Both the position numbers and the translations under genes were made by a program. Shown here in pieces: positions 1 to 5,912 of a stretch of 23,102 nucleotides of DNA (position 1 is its first letter; every line of letters starts with the position of its first letter). Below the pieces are notes generated by a model, which ran no database searches, had not been told where the DNA came from, and worked only from the letters and a program-made list of their open reading frames with translations. Source of the DNA: CAYUTA01 sp964447605 (GTDB lineage: Bacteria; Bacillota; Clostridia; Christensenellales; CAG-138); contig CAYUTA010000039.1 of assembly GCA_964447605.1 (NCBI GenBank), forward strand, positions 1 through 23,102. The letters run 5' to 3'.

Positions 1-20
1 TGAACGTTACAATTCCCGCT

Positions 21-137
21 TCAAGGCCGCCGGGCAAGAGCGCCTTTGGGTACGGTACATGCCCAAGTCTTGGAGTAGCAAGATAGGTTGTGTTCAGCCA
101 TTTCCAAGCGGTTTCTTAAAATCTGTTCTCTGGTCAT
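21..137 (-). CDS. small hypothetical protein, 38 aa
   Basis: This is a very short reading frame starting ATG at 137 behind a strong Shine-Dalgarno site (AGGAGGG, about 7 nt upstream) and ending TGA at 21-23. The N-terminal half is helical and charged (MTREQILRNRLEMAEHNL). The C-terminal half is basic and contains two cysteines. It begins 13 nt after the stop of the 59-aa gene upstream, so the two probably share a transcript. The stop comes soon after a cysteine/tryptophan-containing stretch. The gene may therefore be a truncated version of a longer small protein, or a frameshifted one. I do not recognise a family. The ribosome binding site is the main support. Confidence 0.45.
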   Translation of the reverse strand: MTREQILRNRLEMAEHNLSCYSKTWACTVPKGALARRP

Positions 138-150
138 TTTGATTCCCTCC

Positions 151-330
151 TTAGCAGGCAACTGCGTCCATTTCGATGTTCCGGTAACCGTCTAACCTGA
201 GCTCGGCCTTGAGCTTTTTCATTGCTTCGGCTGCGGTGTTCGCGGTGACGTATTCCTTAAAGCAATTCCATTCTTCGGACCCGCCGTCGGTGATGTAGCT
301 CGCGGAAACGTGGATTTCATAGTTTTTCAT
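151..330 (-). CDS. small hypothetical protein, 59 aa
   Basis: Starts ATG at 330 and stops TAA at 151-153, with a purine-rich AGGGGG about 8-9 nt upstream. The product begins MKNYEIHVSASYITDGGSEE and ends in DAVAC. It has a beta-alpha-beta look: an N-terminal strand, a helix rich in A/E/K around residues 33-45, and a C-terminal strand. This resembles the small uncharacterised proteins found in clostridial prophages and conjugative elements, but I recognise no specific family. It is the middle gene of a three-gene minus-strand run (546 to 21) that appears to be driven by the consensus promoter at 573-601. Confidence 0.55.
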   Translation of the reverse strand: MKNYEIHVSASYITDGGSEEWNCFKEYVTANTAAEAMKKLKAELRLDGYRNIEMDAVAC

Positions 331-382
331 TTTCTCGGCCCCCTTGATTTCTATCGTAATGTCGGCTATACTTTTTTGAGAT

Positions 383-406
383 GGGGGGCGGTGGCTTTCG
401 CCCCCC
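383..406 (-). other. GC-rich intercistronic hairpin
   Basis: A perfect 8-bp stem (GGGGGGCG / CGCCCCCC) encloses an 8-nt loop. It lies 9 nt after the stop of the 43-aa gene and ahead of the 59-aa gene on the minus strand. No T-tract follows on either strand; on the minus strand it is followed by an A-rich run. It is therefore a poor intrinsic terminator and may instead be an RNA processing or stability element between small genes. Confidence 0.45.
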
Positions 407-414
407 GTTCCGAC

Positions 415-546
415 TTAGGTTTCTTTGTCGGTGCCCTGCTTGATCTTCCCCGGTCTGATCGTGATTGCGATTCTGTCTGCGAGACTTGGATTCTTTGCGA
501 TCAGTGCCAGAAGCTCTTGCAGGGCTTCTATGTCTTTGTCGTTCAT
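415..546 (-). CDS. small hypothetical protein, 43 aa
   Basis: Starts ATG at 546 with an excellent Shine-Dalgarno site (AGGAGGTGAGG, 553-563 region) and ends TAA at 415-417. The product is short, helical and amphipathic at the N-terminus (MNDKDIEALQELLALIAKN), with a polar, lysine-rich C-terminus (…RPGKIKQGTDKET). No family is recognised. It is the first gene after the consensus minus-strand promoter at 573-601 and is overlooked by length-filtered gene calling. The combination of promoter, RBS and compact spacing makes it likely to be real. Confidence 0.6.
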   Translation of the reverse strand: MNDKDIEALQELLALIAKNPSLADRIAITIRPGKIKQGTDKET

Positions 547-572
547 GTCCCTCACCTCCTTTCTATGGCTTA

Positions 573-601
573 ATTATAAACCTATTTGGTTTATATGTCA
601 A
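573..601 (-). promoter_or_regulatory. consensus SigA promoter for the small-gene run
   Basis: On the minus strand, -35 TTGACA (601-596), a 17-bp spacer and -10 TATAAT (578-573) match the SigA consensus at every base. It points at the 43-aa gene starting at 546, leaving a short leader. Confidence 0.85.
575..595. promoter_or_regulatory. palindromic operator-like site
   Basis: A perfect inverted repeat with 8-bp arms (TATAAACC / GGTTTATA) separated by 5 bp. It fills the spacer and most of the -10 of the minus-strand promoter, the position expected of a repressor operator. The Xre protein encoded at 696-914 is the obvious candidate ligand; that link is inference. Confidence 0.6.
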
Positions 602-642
602 CCCTTTTATATAACATATTTTATTATTTTTTCCTATTATGG

Positions 643-671
643 TTGACTTGTTGTCCGATATGGTTTATTAT
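643..671 (+). promoter_or_regulatory. SigA promoter for the Xre regulator, with operator half-site
   Basis: -35 TTGACT (643-648), a 17-bp spacer and -10 TATTAT (666-671) lie 25 nt before the regulator's start. A CC-N5-GGTTTAT element at 655-668 overlaps the -10. It reproduces the right half and spacing of the palindrome at 575-595, with a degenerate left half. The two site centres are about 74 bp apart, near seven helical turns. Confidence 0.75.
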
Positions 672-695
672 TAGCCGTGAAAGGAGGCGGGACGG

Positions 696-914
696 TTGAT
701 AGCATACAAGGACAACGCACAGGTAATCATCGAGATAAAAAAGGTTATGTTGGATAGCAACATTTCCCAGCGCGAAGTGGCGGGACGGATTGGCCTGTCT
801 CCACAAGCATTTAATAAGCTCCTCAACAAAAAGAATTTCGGTTTTGAAGATGCGCAACGCATACTGAACGCAATGGGGTATAACCTCGTATTTGATGCGG
901 AAAAAGCCGAATAG
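696..914 (+). CDS. Xre-family HTH regulator, 72 aa
   Basis: This is a single-domain DNA-binding protein of the Cro/C1 (Xre) class. The helix-turn-helix is visible around residues 25-50 (SQREVAGRIGLSPQAFNKLL), followed by a short helix (EDAQRILNAMGY) typical of the fold. It has no dimerisation or peptidase domain, so it is Cro-like in size. The start is TTG at 696, supported by AAGGAGG about 9 nt upstream; there is no in-frame ATG nearby. It is transcribed away from the three small minus-strand genes, and its promoter contains a partial copy of the palindrome found in theirs. It probably represses both, but this is inference. An intrinsic terminator follows directly. Confidence 0.8.
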   Translation: MIAYKDNAQVIIEIKKVMLDSNISQREVAGRIGLSPQAFNKLLNKKNFGFEDAQRILNAMGYNLVFDAEKAE

Positions 915-920
915 ATAAGT

Positions 921-948
921 CCCGAACCAGTAAGTCCGGGTCTTTTTT
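921..948 (+). terminator. intrinsic terminator after the Xre gene
   Basis: A seven-position stem with one mismatch (CCCGAAC / GTCCGGG, 921-940) is followed at once by TCTTTTTT. It begins 7 nt past the stop codon at 914. Confidence 0.7.
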
Positions 949-957
949 GCGGGAAGG

Positions 958-1212
958 TCATCTTTCTCTATGCAGGGCTTTCCCGGTGCGATTTTTGACC
1001 CGCGTATCGGTGTTAGGTACTCTCACAATCAGGTCTGTTATGTCGCAGTTCAACGCCTCGCAAATGAGGTCGATGTGTTCCAGGTTCACCCTCTCGCAGA
1101 TTTCATGGTACATCTCGTTGATCGTCGTTGGTCTGATCCCCGTCATACGCGCAAGGTCAGATTGCGTCCACCGTCGTTCGCCAAGTCGAGTGGACAGTAA
1201 AATTCTTATCAT
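958..1212 (-). CDS. Xre-family HTH regulator (HTH_26 type), 84 aa
   Basis: A second small Cro/C1-type regulator, convergent with the one at 696-914. It has the signature of the short YozG/HTH_26 group: an N-terminal strand-helix (MIRILLSTRLGERRWTQSDL), a recognition region (ARMTGIRPTTINEMY) and the characteristic EHIDLICEALNCDITDLI helix pair at about residues 44-62. A short basic tail follows. The start is ATG at 1212; the ribosome binding site is weak (AAAAGG). The upstream region carries repeated elements (see 1228-1259 and 1279-1317) that could be autoregulatory sites. It has no effector domain, so its signal is unknown. It probably belongs with the mobile-element-like strip to its left. 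Confidence 0.8.
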   Translation of the reverse strand: MIRILLSTRLGERRWTQSDLARMTGIRPTTINEMYHEICERVNLEHIDLICEALNCDITDLIVRVPNTDTRVKNRTGKALHRER

Positions 1213-1227
1213 ACGCCTTTTGCTCGT

Positions 1228-1259
1228 TTGTTAGAATTTACCAACAATTGTAGAATTAC
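1228..1259. repeat. direct repeat upstream of the second Xre gene
   Basis: TTGTTAGAATTTAC at 1228-1241 and TTGTAGAATTAC at 1248-1259 are near-identical direct repeats 20 bp apart. They lie immediately upstream of the start at 1212 and are candidate regulator-binding sites. No convincing -10/-35 pair was found here. Confidence 0.35.
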
Positions 1260-1278
1260 GTCGGCGTATGAGAAAATT

Positions 1279-1317
1279 TTACGGGTGAGCAATCGGATTA
1301 CGGGATAATTTAACGGG
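1279..1317. repeat. triplicate TTACGGG-like motif
   Basis: TTACGGG occurs at 1279-1285 and 1298-1304, and TTAACGGG at 1310-1317. The spacings are roughly two and one-and-a-half helical turns. The stretch is non-coding between the Xre gene and the tRNA terminator. Function unknown; possibly operator or recombinase sites. Confidence 0.3.
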
Positions 1318-1331
1318 ATTCGTGAAGGGCA

Positions 1332-1370
1332 AATGAAAAAGCACCGGGAAAACCCCAGTGCTTTTTCATT
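1332..1370 (-). terminator. bidirectional intrinsic terminator of the tRNA-Ala transcript
   Basis: A perfect 13-bp stem (AATGAAAAAGCAC / GTGCTTTTTCATT) has a further GGG/CCC pairing under an AAAA loop. The A-run on one arm and T-run on the other allow termination in both directions. On the minus strand it ends the tRNA transcript starting near 1700. It also insulates the locus from the accessory strip. Confidence 0.85.
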
Positions 1371-1448
1371 TAAGGAATCTTGCAGACCAGTACGAACGAT
1401 GAGCCAATCATGTAAATCGTGCCGTGTAAAGTTCGCTTGGCTCTGCTT

Positions 1449-1524
1449 TGGTGGAGCATAGGAGACTCGAACTCCTGACATCCACACTGCCAGTGTGGCA
1501 CTCTACCAACTGAGCTAATGCCCC
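1449..1524 (-). tRNA. tRNA-Ala (anticodon GGC)
   Basis: The cloverleaf can be folded by eye on the minus strand. It has an acceptor GGGGCAT paired with ATGCTCC, a D-arm GCTC-AGTTGGTA-GAGT, an anticodon stem CCACA/TGTGG with loop CTGGCAG (anticodon GGC), a T-arm AGGAG-TTCGAGT-CTCCT, discriminator A and an encoded CCA. Total length is 76 nt. It reads GCC (and GCU) alanine codons. It is the last, intact unit of a tandem series whose two upstream units are degenerate, and it has its own promoter (1708-1736) and terminator (1332-1370). Confidence 0.95.
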
Positions 1525-1547
1525 ATCACGTTGATGGTAAAAAAGGT

Positions 1548-1660
1548 TTCTGTGTCTTACGGAACTTCGCTCTACCAACTGAGCTAATGCCCCACGCATG
1601 TCGGTAAAGGATTTCGTTCTGTGTCTTACGGGCGCTCGCTCTACCAATCGGGTAGCGCCC
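1548..1660 (-). repeat. two degenerate tRNA-like tandem units ahead of tRNA-Ala
   Basis: Reading the minus strand, unit 1 starts GGGCGCT at 1660, unit 2 starts GGGGCAT at 1593, and the true tRNA-Ala starts GGGGCAT at 1524, giving periods of 67 and 69 nt. Unit 2 shares its first 24 nt exactly with the tRNA (acceptor 5' strand and whole D-arm), then diverges completely and has no anticodon or T-arm. Both degenerate units contain TTGGTAGAGCGA and then GTAAGACACAGAA (1617-1629 and 1548-1560). The spurious reading frame across this region carries the GALAQLVE signature commonly produced when tRNA genes are translated. They may be collapsed or recombined tRNA genes, or a structured leader RNA. Confidence 0.7.
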
Positions 1661-1665
1661 AAGAC
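1623..1665 (-). ncRNA. predicted structured leader hairpin in the tRNA transcript
   Basis: In the minus-strand transcript, GTCTT-GGGCGCT (1665-1654) pairs perfectly with AGCGCCC-(GT bulge)-AAGAC (1636-1623), giving 12 bp around a 17-nt loop. A second small hairpin (TGCAC / GTGCA, 1683-1670) precedes it. The pairing is visible in the sequence. Whether this is a functional RNA or a relic of tRNA rearrangement is open. Confidence 0.4.
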
Positions 1666-1707
1666 TGTCTGCACAACCGTGCACCCTGCGCTCATATCGC
1701 ATTAGTT

Positions 1708-1736
1708 ATTATAGAGCATCATTTTTGGTTTGTAAA
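1708..1736 (-). promoter_or_regulatory. SigA promoter of the tRNA-Ala locus
   Basis: On the minus strand: -35 TTTACA (1736-1731), a 17-bp spacer and a perfect -10 TATAAT (1713-1708). Transcription would start near 1700, giving a leader of about 175 nt before the tRNA. Confidence 0.8.
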
Positions 1737-1806
1737 GAATTAATTCATCGGAATGTGTACAAAAGTATGAATTTTTGTTTGAAATCAGCACAGCGCGTAT
1801 TCCTTA

Positions 1807-1815
1807 TGCTATAAT
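1807..1815 (+). promoter_or_regulatory. extended -10 promoter of the PBP gene
   Basis: TGCTATAAT is a perfect -10 (1810-1815) with the TGn extension and no good -35 at normal spacing. A start site near 1822 would make the ATG at 1825 essentially leaderless, which favours the ATG at 1846. Confidence 0.6.
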
Positions 1816-1845
1816 ACCCAAGATATGATAGGGAGTATGCGGAGC

Positions 1846-4551
1846 ATGAAAAAGAATCCGTTTTTAAAATTAATTTCAAAAAGGCAATCCCAGGGTAAAA
1901 AAGGTGGCAATACGCTGCTTGACGCCGCCGCGCCTTTGTTTAAGGAGCGGACAAAACCCGCGCCATTTTGGCTGGAGGTGCTGTTTACCTCGCTGAAAAT
2001 GCTGGTTTTCGCGTTTGTCGTCATCTGCTTTATTGGGCTTGGCATCGGCCTTGGCATTATGAAAGCGTATGTTGAAACGACGCCGACGCTTGACATCGCC
2101 CAGCTGACCATCTCCGACCGCACATCGTTTTTGTATGATAAACAGGGGAATCCGCTCACCTCCATTGCAGATGTGGAGTATCGTGACTGGGTGGATATTG
2201 AAGAGATTCCCGATATGCTGAAAAATGCATTTATTTCCGTGGAGGACGTTCGTTTTTATAAGCATTCCGGCGTGGACTTTAAGCGCCTGTTTTCCGCTGC
2301 GCTTGAAATCTTGGGAAACAGCAACTCGTCCGGCGGCAGTACAATCACGCAGCAGCTGATCAAGAACAAAATTTTGGGAACGCAGCGCAACTATAAGCGG
2401 AAGATTCAGGAGGCATATTTGGCGCTCGAGCTTGAACAGCGCATTGAAAAGGATGAAATTCTCGAGGCGTATCTGAACGATATCCATCTTGGGGAATCCA
2501 ACTATGGCGTAAAAACCGCTGCGATGGACTATTTTGGAAAGGAATTATCCGATCTGACCATCCGTGAGTGCGCGATGCTTGCGGGCCTGCCGCAGCAGCC
2601 GTACCGCTATAATCCGCGCAAAAACATGTATCAGCGCAACAAGATGGACGTGACGGACACGCGCACCGATCAGGTGCTCGATCGCATGTATCAGGCGGGG
2701 TATATCAACGCTGCGCAATACCGCGCGGCCCTGGAGGAAACGGTCAACATCATTGAGGTCAGCAAACAGACGCAGATGTATGATATGGCCTACTTTGTCG
2801 AGTACGCCATCCGGGACGTTGTAACGCATCTGCTGAGCCAGCGCGGCCTGTCGGACACGACCATCAACCGCAGCGCCGTGGAAAACGAGCTGCGCACCGG
2901 CGGCTATCATATCTATACCACGGTTGATAAAAATATCCAGAACGCCGTACAGACGACGCTGTCGCAGTGGGACAAATATCCGACCCTTGCAGACAGCAGC
3001 AAGGCGCTGGTTGTGGAAACCGACAGCGACGGCACGGTCATCTCCGAGACCATCCAGCCGCAGGCGGCCGCCGTTGTGCTGGATTTCCATACCGGAGAAC
3101 TGCTTGCCATCGTGGGCGGACGCGAAGACCCGACCATCCGAAAGAGCCTCAACCGTGCGTCGCAGAGCTATACCGAGGTCGGTTCTTCCATCAAGCCGCT
3201 CGCCGTCTACGGCCCGGCGCTTGATCTTGGCATTTCACCCGCGTCGATCATTCCCAATATGGATGGGCCGATTGTGGGCTGGAACACCCAAAAGGGCTAT
3301 CCATCCGGCGGGCTGAGCCGCTATTATGGGCCGGTGACGCTGCGCCGCGGCGTGATGTCCTCATTAAACGTCGTGGCCGCGCGTGTGCTGATGGAGCACG
3401 TCACGCCAAGTATATCGGCCAACTACATGTACCAGCTGGGCGCGGATGAATCCAAGATCAATGTCGACGGCCCGGGGCTCGCGCTCGGCACCTCCGGCCT
3501 GACGCCCGTGCAAACGGCGGCCGCTTACGGCGCGATTGCCAACGGCGGAACGTATCTGGAGCCGCTCTCGTTTACCAAGGTGCTTGACGCGGAGGGCAAC
3601 GTATTGCTCGACGCCGACGCCGTACGGGATACGCACCGTGTCTTTCAGGAGAGCACGGCATACCTGCTGGTGGATATGATGACGGACGCGGTGAAGTCCG
3701 GCACAGGCACGCGCGCAAAGATTTCCGACATGACCGTGGCCGGCAAGACCGGCACGAACTCCGACTATGCCAGCGTATATTTTGCAGGCATGACGCCGTA
3801 CTATGTTTCGTCTGTGTTTATCGGGCACGACTATCCGATAAACAAGCTGAAAAACGGCGCTTCCGGCGGCGATTATGCCGCGCCGCTCTGGCAGGCGTAC
3901 ATGTCACAGATCCATGACGGCCTGGAGGATCAGGCGATCATCGACGCCGACCCAACCTCGCTGGGCCTTGTCAAGCGTACGGTCTGTACGGTTTCCGGAC
4001 TGCTTGCCACCGACGCGTGCAAAAACGACAGCGATCACAAGCCGACGACGGACTGGTTTGTTTCCGCAAACGCTCCGACGGCCTATTGCGACATGCACGT
4101 TGCGCTTTCCATGTGTACGGCGTCGAATGCGCTTGCCACGCAGTTTTGTCCGCCGGAGGTCGTGCGGGAATCAAGCTACATCCTCATCCGGCCAAGCTCG
4201 CAGTTCTATGCGTTTTCCGATGAGTATCTGCATAAGGCGATGCCGACGGCCGTACGGACCGAACTGGCTGCCGACGAATACCTCGCCAATGTGCCGACAT
4301 GCAGCACGCATGCAGATGGAGCGCTTTCCATTTTTGAACTCAAGACAAGCGCCGAAGATTTGATTCAGGCGGTGAACGATTATCTCAATGTCATGGGCGC
4401 GCTGGACGAAGGGCTGCAATCCACGCTGCGCGACGGCGTCGCCGCGCTCGAGACGCTGCTGCCGGGCAATCAATACTCCGTGATCGAACCGGCATTCAGC
4501 AAGCTGAAGCTCGATTATGAGCGCATTACAAATGATTTCCCCAGGCCGTGA
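1846..4551 (+). CDS. class A penicillin-binding protein, PBP1A type
   Basis: This is a bifunctional peptidoglycan synthase: an N-terminal GT51 transglycosylase polymerises lipid II and a C-terminal transpeptidase cross-links the strands outside the membrane. From the start at 1846 it is 901 aa. It has a basic cytoplasmic N-terminus, one membrane helix at about 46-70, GT51 motifs EDVRFYKHSG (133-142) and GGSTITQQ (163-170), and a KIQEAYLALELE segment. The transpeptidase motifs are SSIK (447-450), SLN (506-508) and KTGT (634-637). After the catalytic core there is a cysteine-containing C-terminal region (from about 714) common in clostridial PBP1A. All catalytic residues look intact. Candidate ATGs are 1825, 1837 and 1846; AGGGAG at 1830-1835 best fits 1846. 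The neighbouring two-component and SPOR genes suggest an envelope locus. Symbol left blank because class A PBP names are not transferable here. Confidence 0.95.
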   Translation: MKKNPFLKLISKRQSQGKKGGNTLLDAAAPLFKERTKPAPFWLEVLFTSLKMLVFAFVVICFIGLGIGLGIMKAYVETTPTLDIAQLTISDRTSFLYDKQGNPLTSIADVEYRDWVDIEEIPDMLKNAFISVEDVRFYKHSGVDFKRLFSAALEILGNSNSSGGSTITQQLIKNKILGTQRNYKRKIQEAYLALELEQRIEKDEILEAYLNDIHLGESNYGVKTAAMDYFGKELSDLTIRECAMLAGLPQQPYRYNPRKNMYQRNKMDVTDTRTDQVLDRMYQAGYINAAQYRAALEETVNIIEVSKQTQMYDMAYFVEYAIRDVVTHLLSQRGLSDTTINRSAVENELRTGGYHIYTTVDKNIQNAVQTTLSQWDKYPTLADSSKALVVETDSDGTVISETIQPQAAAVVLDFHTGELLAIVGGREDPTIRKSLNRASQSYTEVGSSIKPLAVYGPALDLGISPASIIPNMDGPIVGWNTQKGYPSGGLSRYYGPVTLRRGVMSSLNVVAARVLMEHVTPSISANYMYQLGADESKINVDGPGLALGTSGLTPVQTAAAYGAIANGGTYLEPLSFTKVLDAEGNVLLDADAVRDTHRVFQESTAYLLVDMMTDAVKSGTGTRAKISDMTVAGKTGTNSDYASVYFAGMTPYYVSSVFIGHDYPINKLKNGASGGDYAAPLWQAYMSQIHDGLEDQAIIDADPTSLGLVKRTVCTVSGLLATDACKNDSDHKPTTDWFVSANAPTAYCDMHVALSMCTASNALATQFCPPEVVRESSYILIRPSSQFYAFSDEYLHKAMPTAVRTELAADEYLANVPTCSTHADGALSIFELKTSAEDLIQAVNDYLNVMGALDEGLQSTLRDGVAALETLLPGNQYSVIEPAFSKLKLDYERITNDFPRP

Positions 4552-4555
4552 GCGG

Positions 4556-5170
4556 ATGTTGGAACTTGCCTATGCGCGCGAACGCGCAAGGCTTGCGGCG
4601 CTGGACGGCAGGGCGGGTGCGCCGCAGGGCGATTACGCGCACCCCGTGTTTGGCGCGGGAGACCCGGATGCGCAGCTGCTGTTTGTCGGCGAGGCGCCGG
4701 GGCGGGAGGAAGCCGCAAGCGGGCTGCCGTTTGTCGGCAGGGCCGGGGGACAGCTGGATATGCTTCTGGCGGCGGCGGGGATCGCACGGCAGCAGGCATA
4801 TGTCACCAATGTCGTGAAATACCGGCCCGTTGTGCGCGGTGAACGCTCGGTTCGCAACCGTACGCCCGTGCGGCGTGAAATGCTGGAGGCGCTCGAAGTT
4901 CTGCGGCTTGAAGTGGACGCCGTGCGGCCGAAAACGATTGTCACGCTTGGCAACACGCCGCTTACCGCGCTGCTGCTCATTGCAGACCTGCCGCGGCAGA
5001 CGATTGGCAATTTGCACGGCAGACCACAGGCCATTCTGCTCGCGCCGCAGTTGGCCATGACGCTGTTTCCGCTTTATCATCCGGCAAGCGGCATCTATAA
5101 CCGTATGCTCTTGCCGACGATGGAGCAAGATATGCTTGCGCTTGGTGAACATCTTGTGAACGCGCGTTAA
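4556..5170 (+). CDS. uracil-DNA glycosylase, family 4-like, lacking the Fe-S cysteines
   Basis: Predicted base-excision repair enzyme of the UDG superfamily, removing uracil from DNA. Motif 1 is clear (GEAPGREEAASGLPFVGRAG), as are the VTNVVKYRP segment and the C-terminal motif YHPASGIYN with its histidine. Classical family 4 enzymes carry four cysteines for a 4Fe-4S cluster, the first two near the N-terminus and another in the TNxVKC region. Here the N-terminal equivalent reads AYARERARL, the TNVVK position is tyrosine, and the whole protein contains no cysteine. The start is uncertain: ATGs at 4517 and 4532 overlap the PBP gene, while 4556 lies just after its stop and aligns best with the usual family N-terminus (MLELAYAR). 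No ribosome binding site is strong. It probably shares the PBP transcript. Confidence 0.85.
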   Translation: MLELAYARERARLAALDGRAGAPQGDYAHPVFGAGDPDAQLLFVGEAPGREEAASGLPFVGRAGGQLDMLLAAAGIARQQAYVTNVVKYRPVVRGERSVRNRTPVRREMLEALEVLRLEVDAVRPKTIVTLGNTPLTALLLIADLPRQTIGNLHGRPQAILLAPQLAMTLFPLYHPASGIYNRMLLPTMEQDMLALGEHLVNAR

Positions 5171-5192
5171 AGAACTTTTTTTGACGAAACGG

Positions 5193-5220
5193 TTGTGATA
5201 TAATTGTGTCACTTGTGATA
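5193..5220 (+). promoter_or_regulatory. extended -10 promoter with triple TTGTG repeats
   Basis: TGATATAAT (5196-5204) is a perfect extended -10, with no usable -35 at 17-18 bp. Three direct repeats beginning TTGTG start at 5193, 5204 and 5213. The first two are 11 bp apart, the pitch typical of OmpR/PhoB-type binding boxes. They cover the -10 and the predicted start, so autoregulation by the downstream regulator is plausible. Confidence 0.55.
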
Positions 5221-5231
5221 AGGAGCGGATT

Positions 5232-5912
5232 ATGGCACAAAAAATTTTGATTGCCGACGACGATCAGGTCGTCCATGAATCGCTTGGTATTTATTTAAAG
5301 GCGGAAGGCTTTGAAGTGATCGACGCGTTCGACGGCGCGAGCGCGCTTGAAAGCATCACGCCGGATGTGGCGCTCTGTGTGCTGGATATCATGATGCCCA
5401 AGATGTCCGGGATCGAGGTATGTCGCGAAATTCGTAAAAATTCTCAGCTGCCGGTGCTGATGCTCACGGCCAAGGGCGAGGAGATCGACCGGATTGTGGG
5501 CCTGGAACTCGGCGCGGACGATTATATTGTCAAGCCGTTCAGCCCGCGTGAGGTCGTTGCGCGCATCAAAGCGGTTTTGCGCCGTACCGTCGAGCAGCCC
5601 AAGAGCGATTCGGCCATGATTACATACAATGGACTGACGATCGACTTGAAGAGCTATACGGTCACACTGCGCGGCAAACCGGTCATCTGTACGCCGAAGG
5701 AAATCGAGATTTTGCATATGCTTGCCTCGAACCCGGGGCAGGTGTTTACGCGCGAACAGCTGCTTTCGCGCGTCTGGGGCTATGACTTTGCCGGCGAAAC
5801 GCGCACCGTGGATACGCATATCAAGCGCATCCGCGCCAAGCTCGACTCTACGGGACTTGGCTGGAGCATCAAAACCATCTACGGCGTAGGCTATAAGTTT
5901 GAGCTCGAATAG
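5232..5912 (+). CDS. OmpR/PhoB-family response regulator (RR1)
   Basis: DNA-binding response regulator of 226 aa. The receiver domain (about 1-120) has the acidic pocket D9-D11, phosphoacceptor D52 in VLDIMMP, T79 and K101 in IVKPF. The winged-helix output domain (about 130-226) ends in the usual RGVGYKFE-like strand (here YGVGYKFELE). The start is ATG at 5232 with AAGGAG 6 nt upstream. Its stop codon abuts the ATG of the partner kinase, so the two are co-translated. It is paralogous to the regulator at 8990 (for example, shared TAKGEEID and GLELGADDYIVKPFS). The family resemblance is to PhoP/WalR-like envelope regulators; the actual regulon is unknown. TTGTG repeats over its own promoter suggest feedback control. 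Confidence 0.95.
   Translation: MAQKILIADDDQVVHESLGIYLKAEGFEVIDAFDGASALESITPDVALCVLDIMMPKMSGIEVCREIRKNSQLPVLMLTAKGEEIDRIVGLELGADDYIVKPFSPREVVARIKAVLRRTVEQPKSDSAMITYNGLTIDLKSYTVTLRGKPVICTPKEIEILHMLASNPGQVFTREQLLSRVWGYDFAGETRTVDTHIKRIRAKLDSTGLGWSIKTIYGVGYKFELE

Noticed and set aside
1209..1487. 92-aa minus-strand frame between tRNA and Xre gene
   Set aside because: It runs through the tRNA 3' half and the terminator, has no RBS and shows no family pattern.
1408..1695. 95-aa minus-strand reading frame over the tRNA region
   Set aside because: It contains repeated GALAQLVE phrases, the usual by-product of translating tRNA genes, and it overlaps the tRNA itself.
5181..5204. TTGACG as the -35 of the RR1 promoter
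   Set aside because: It is only 12 bp from the -10 TATAAT; the extended -10 explains the promoter better.
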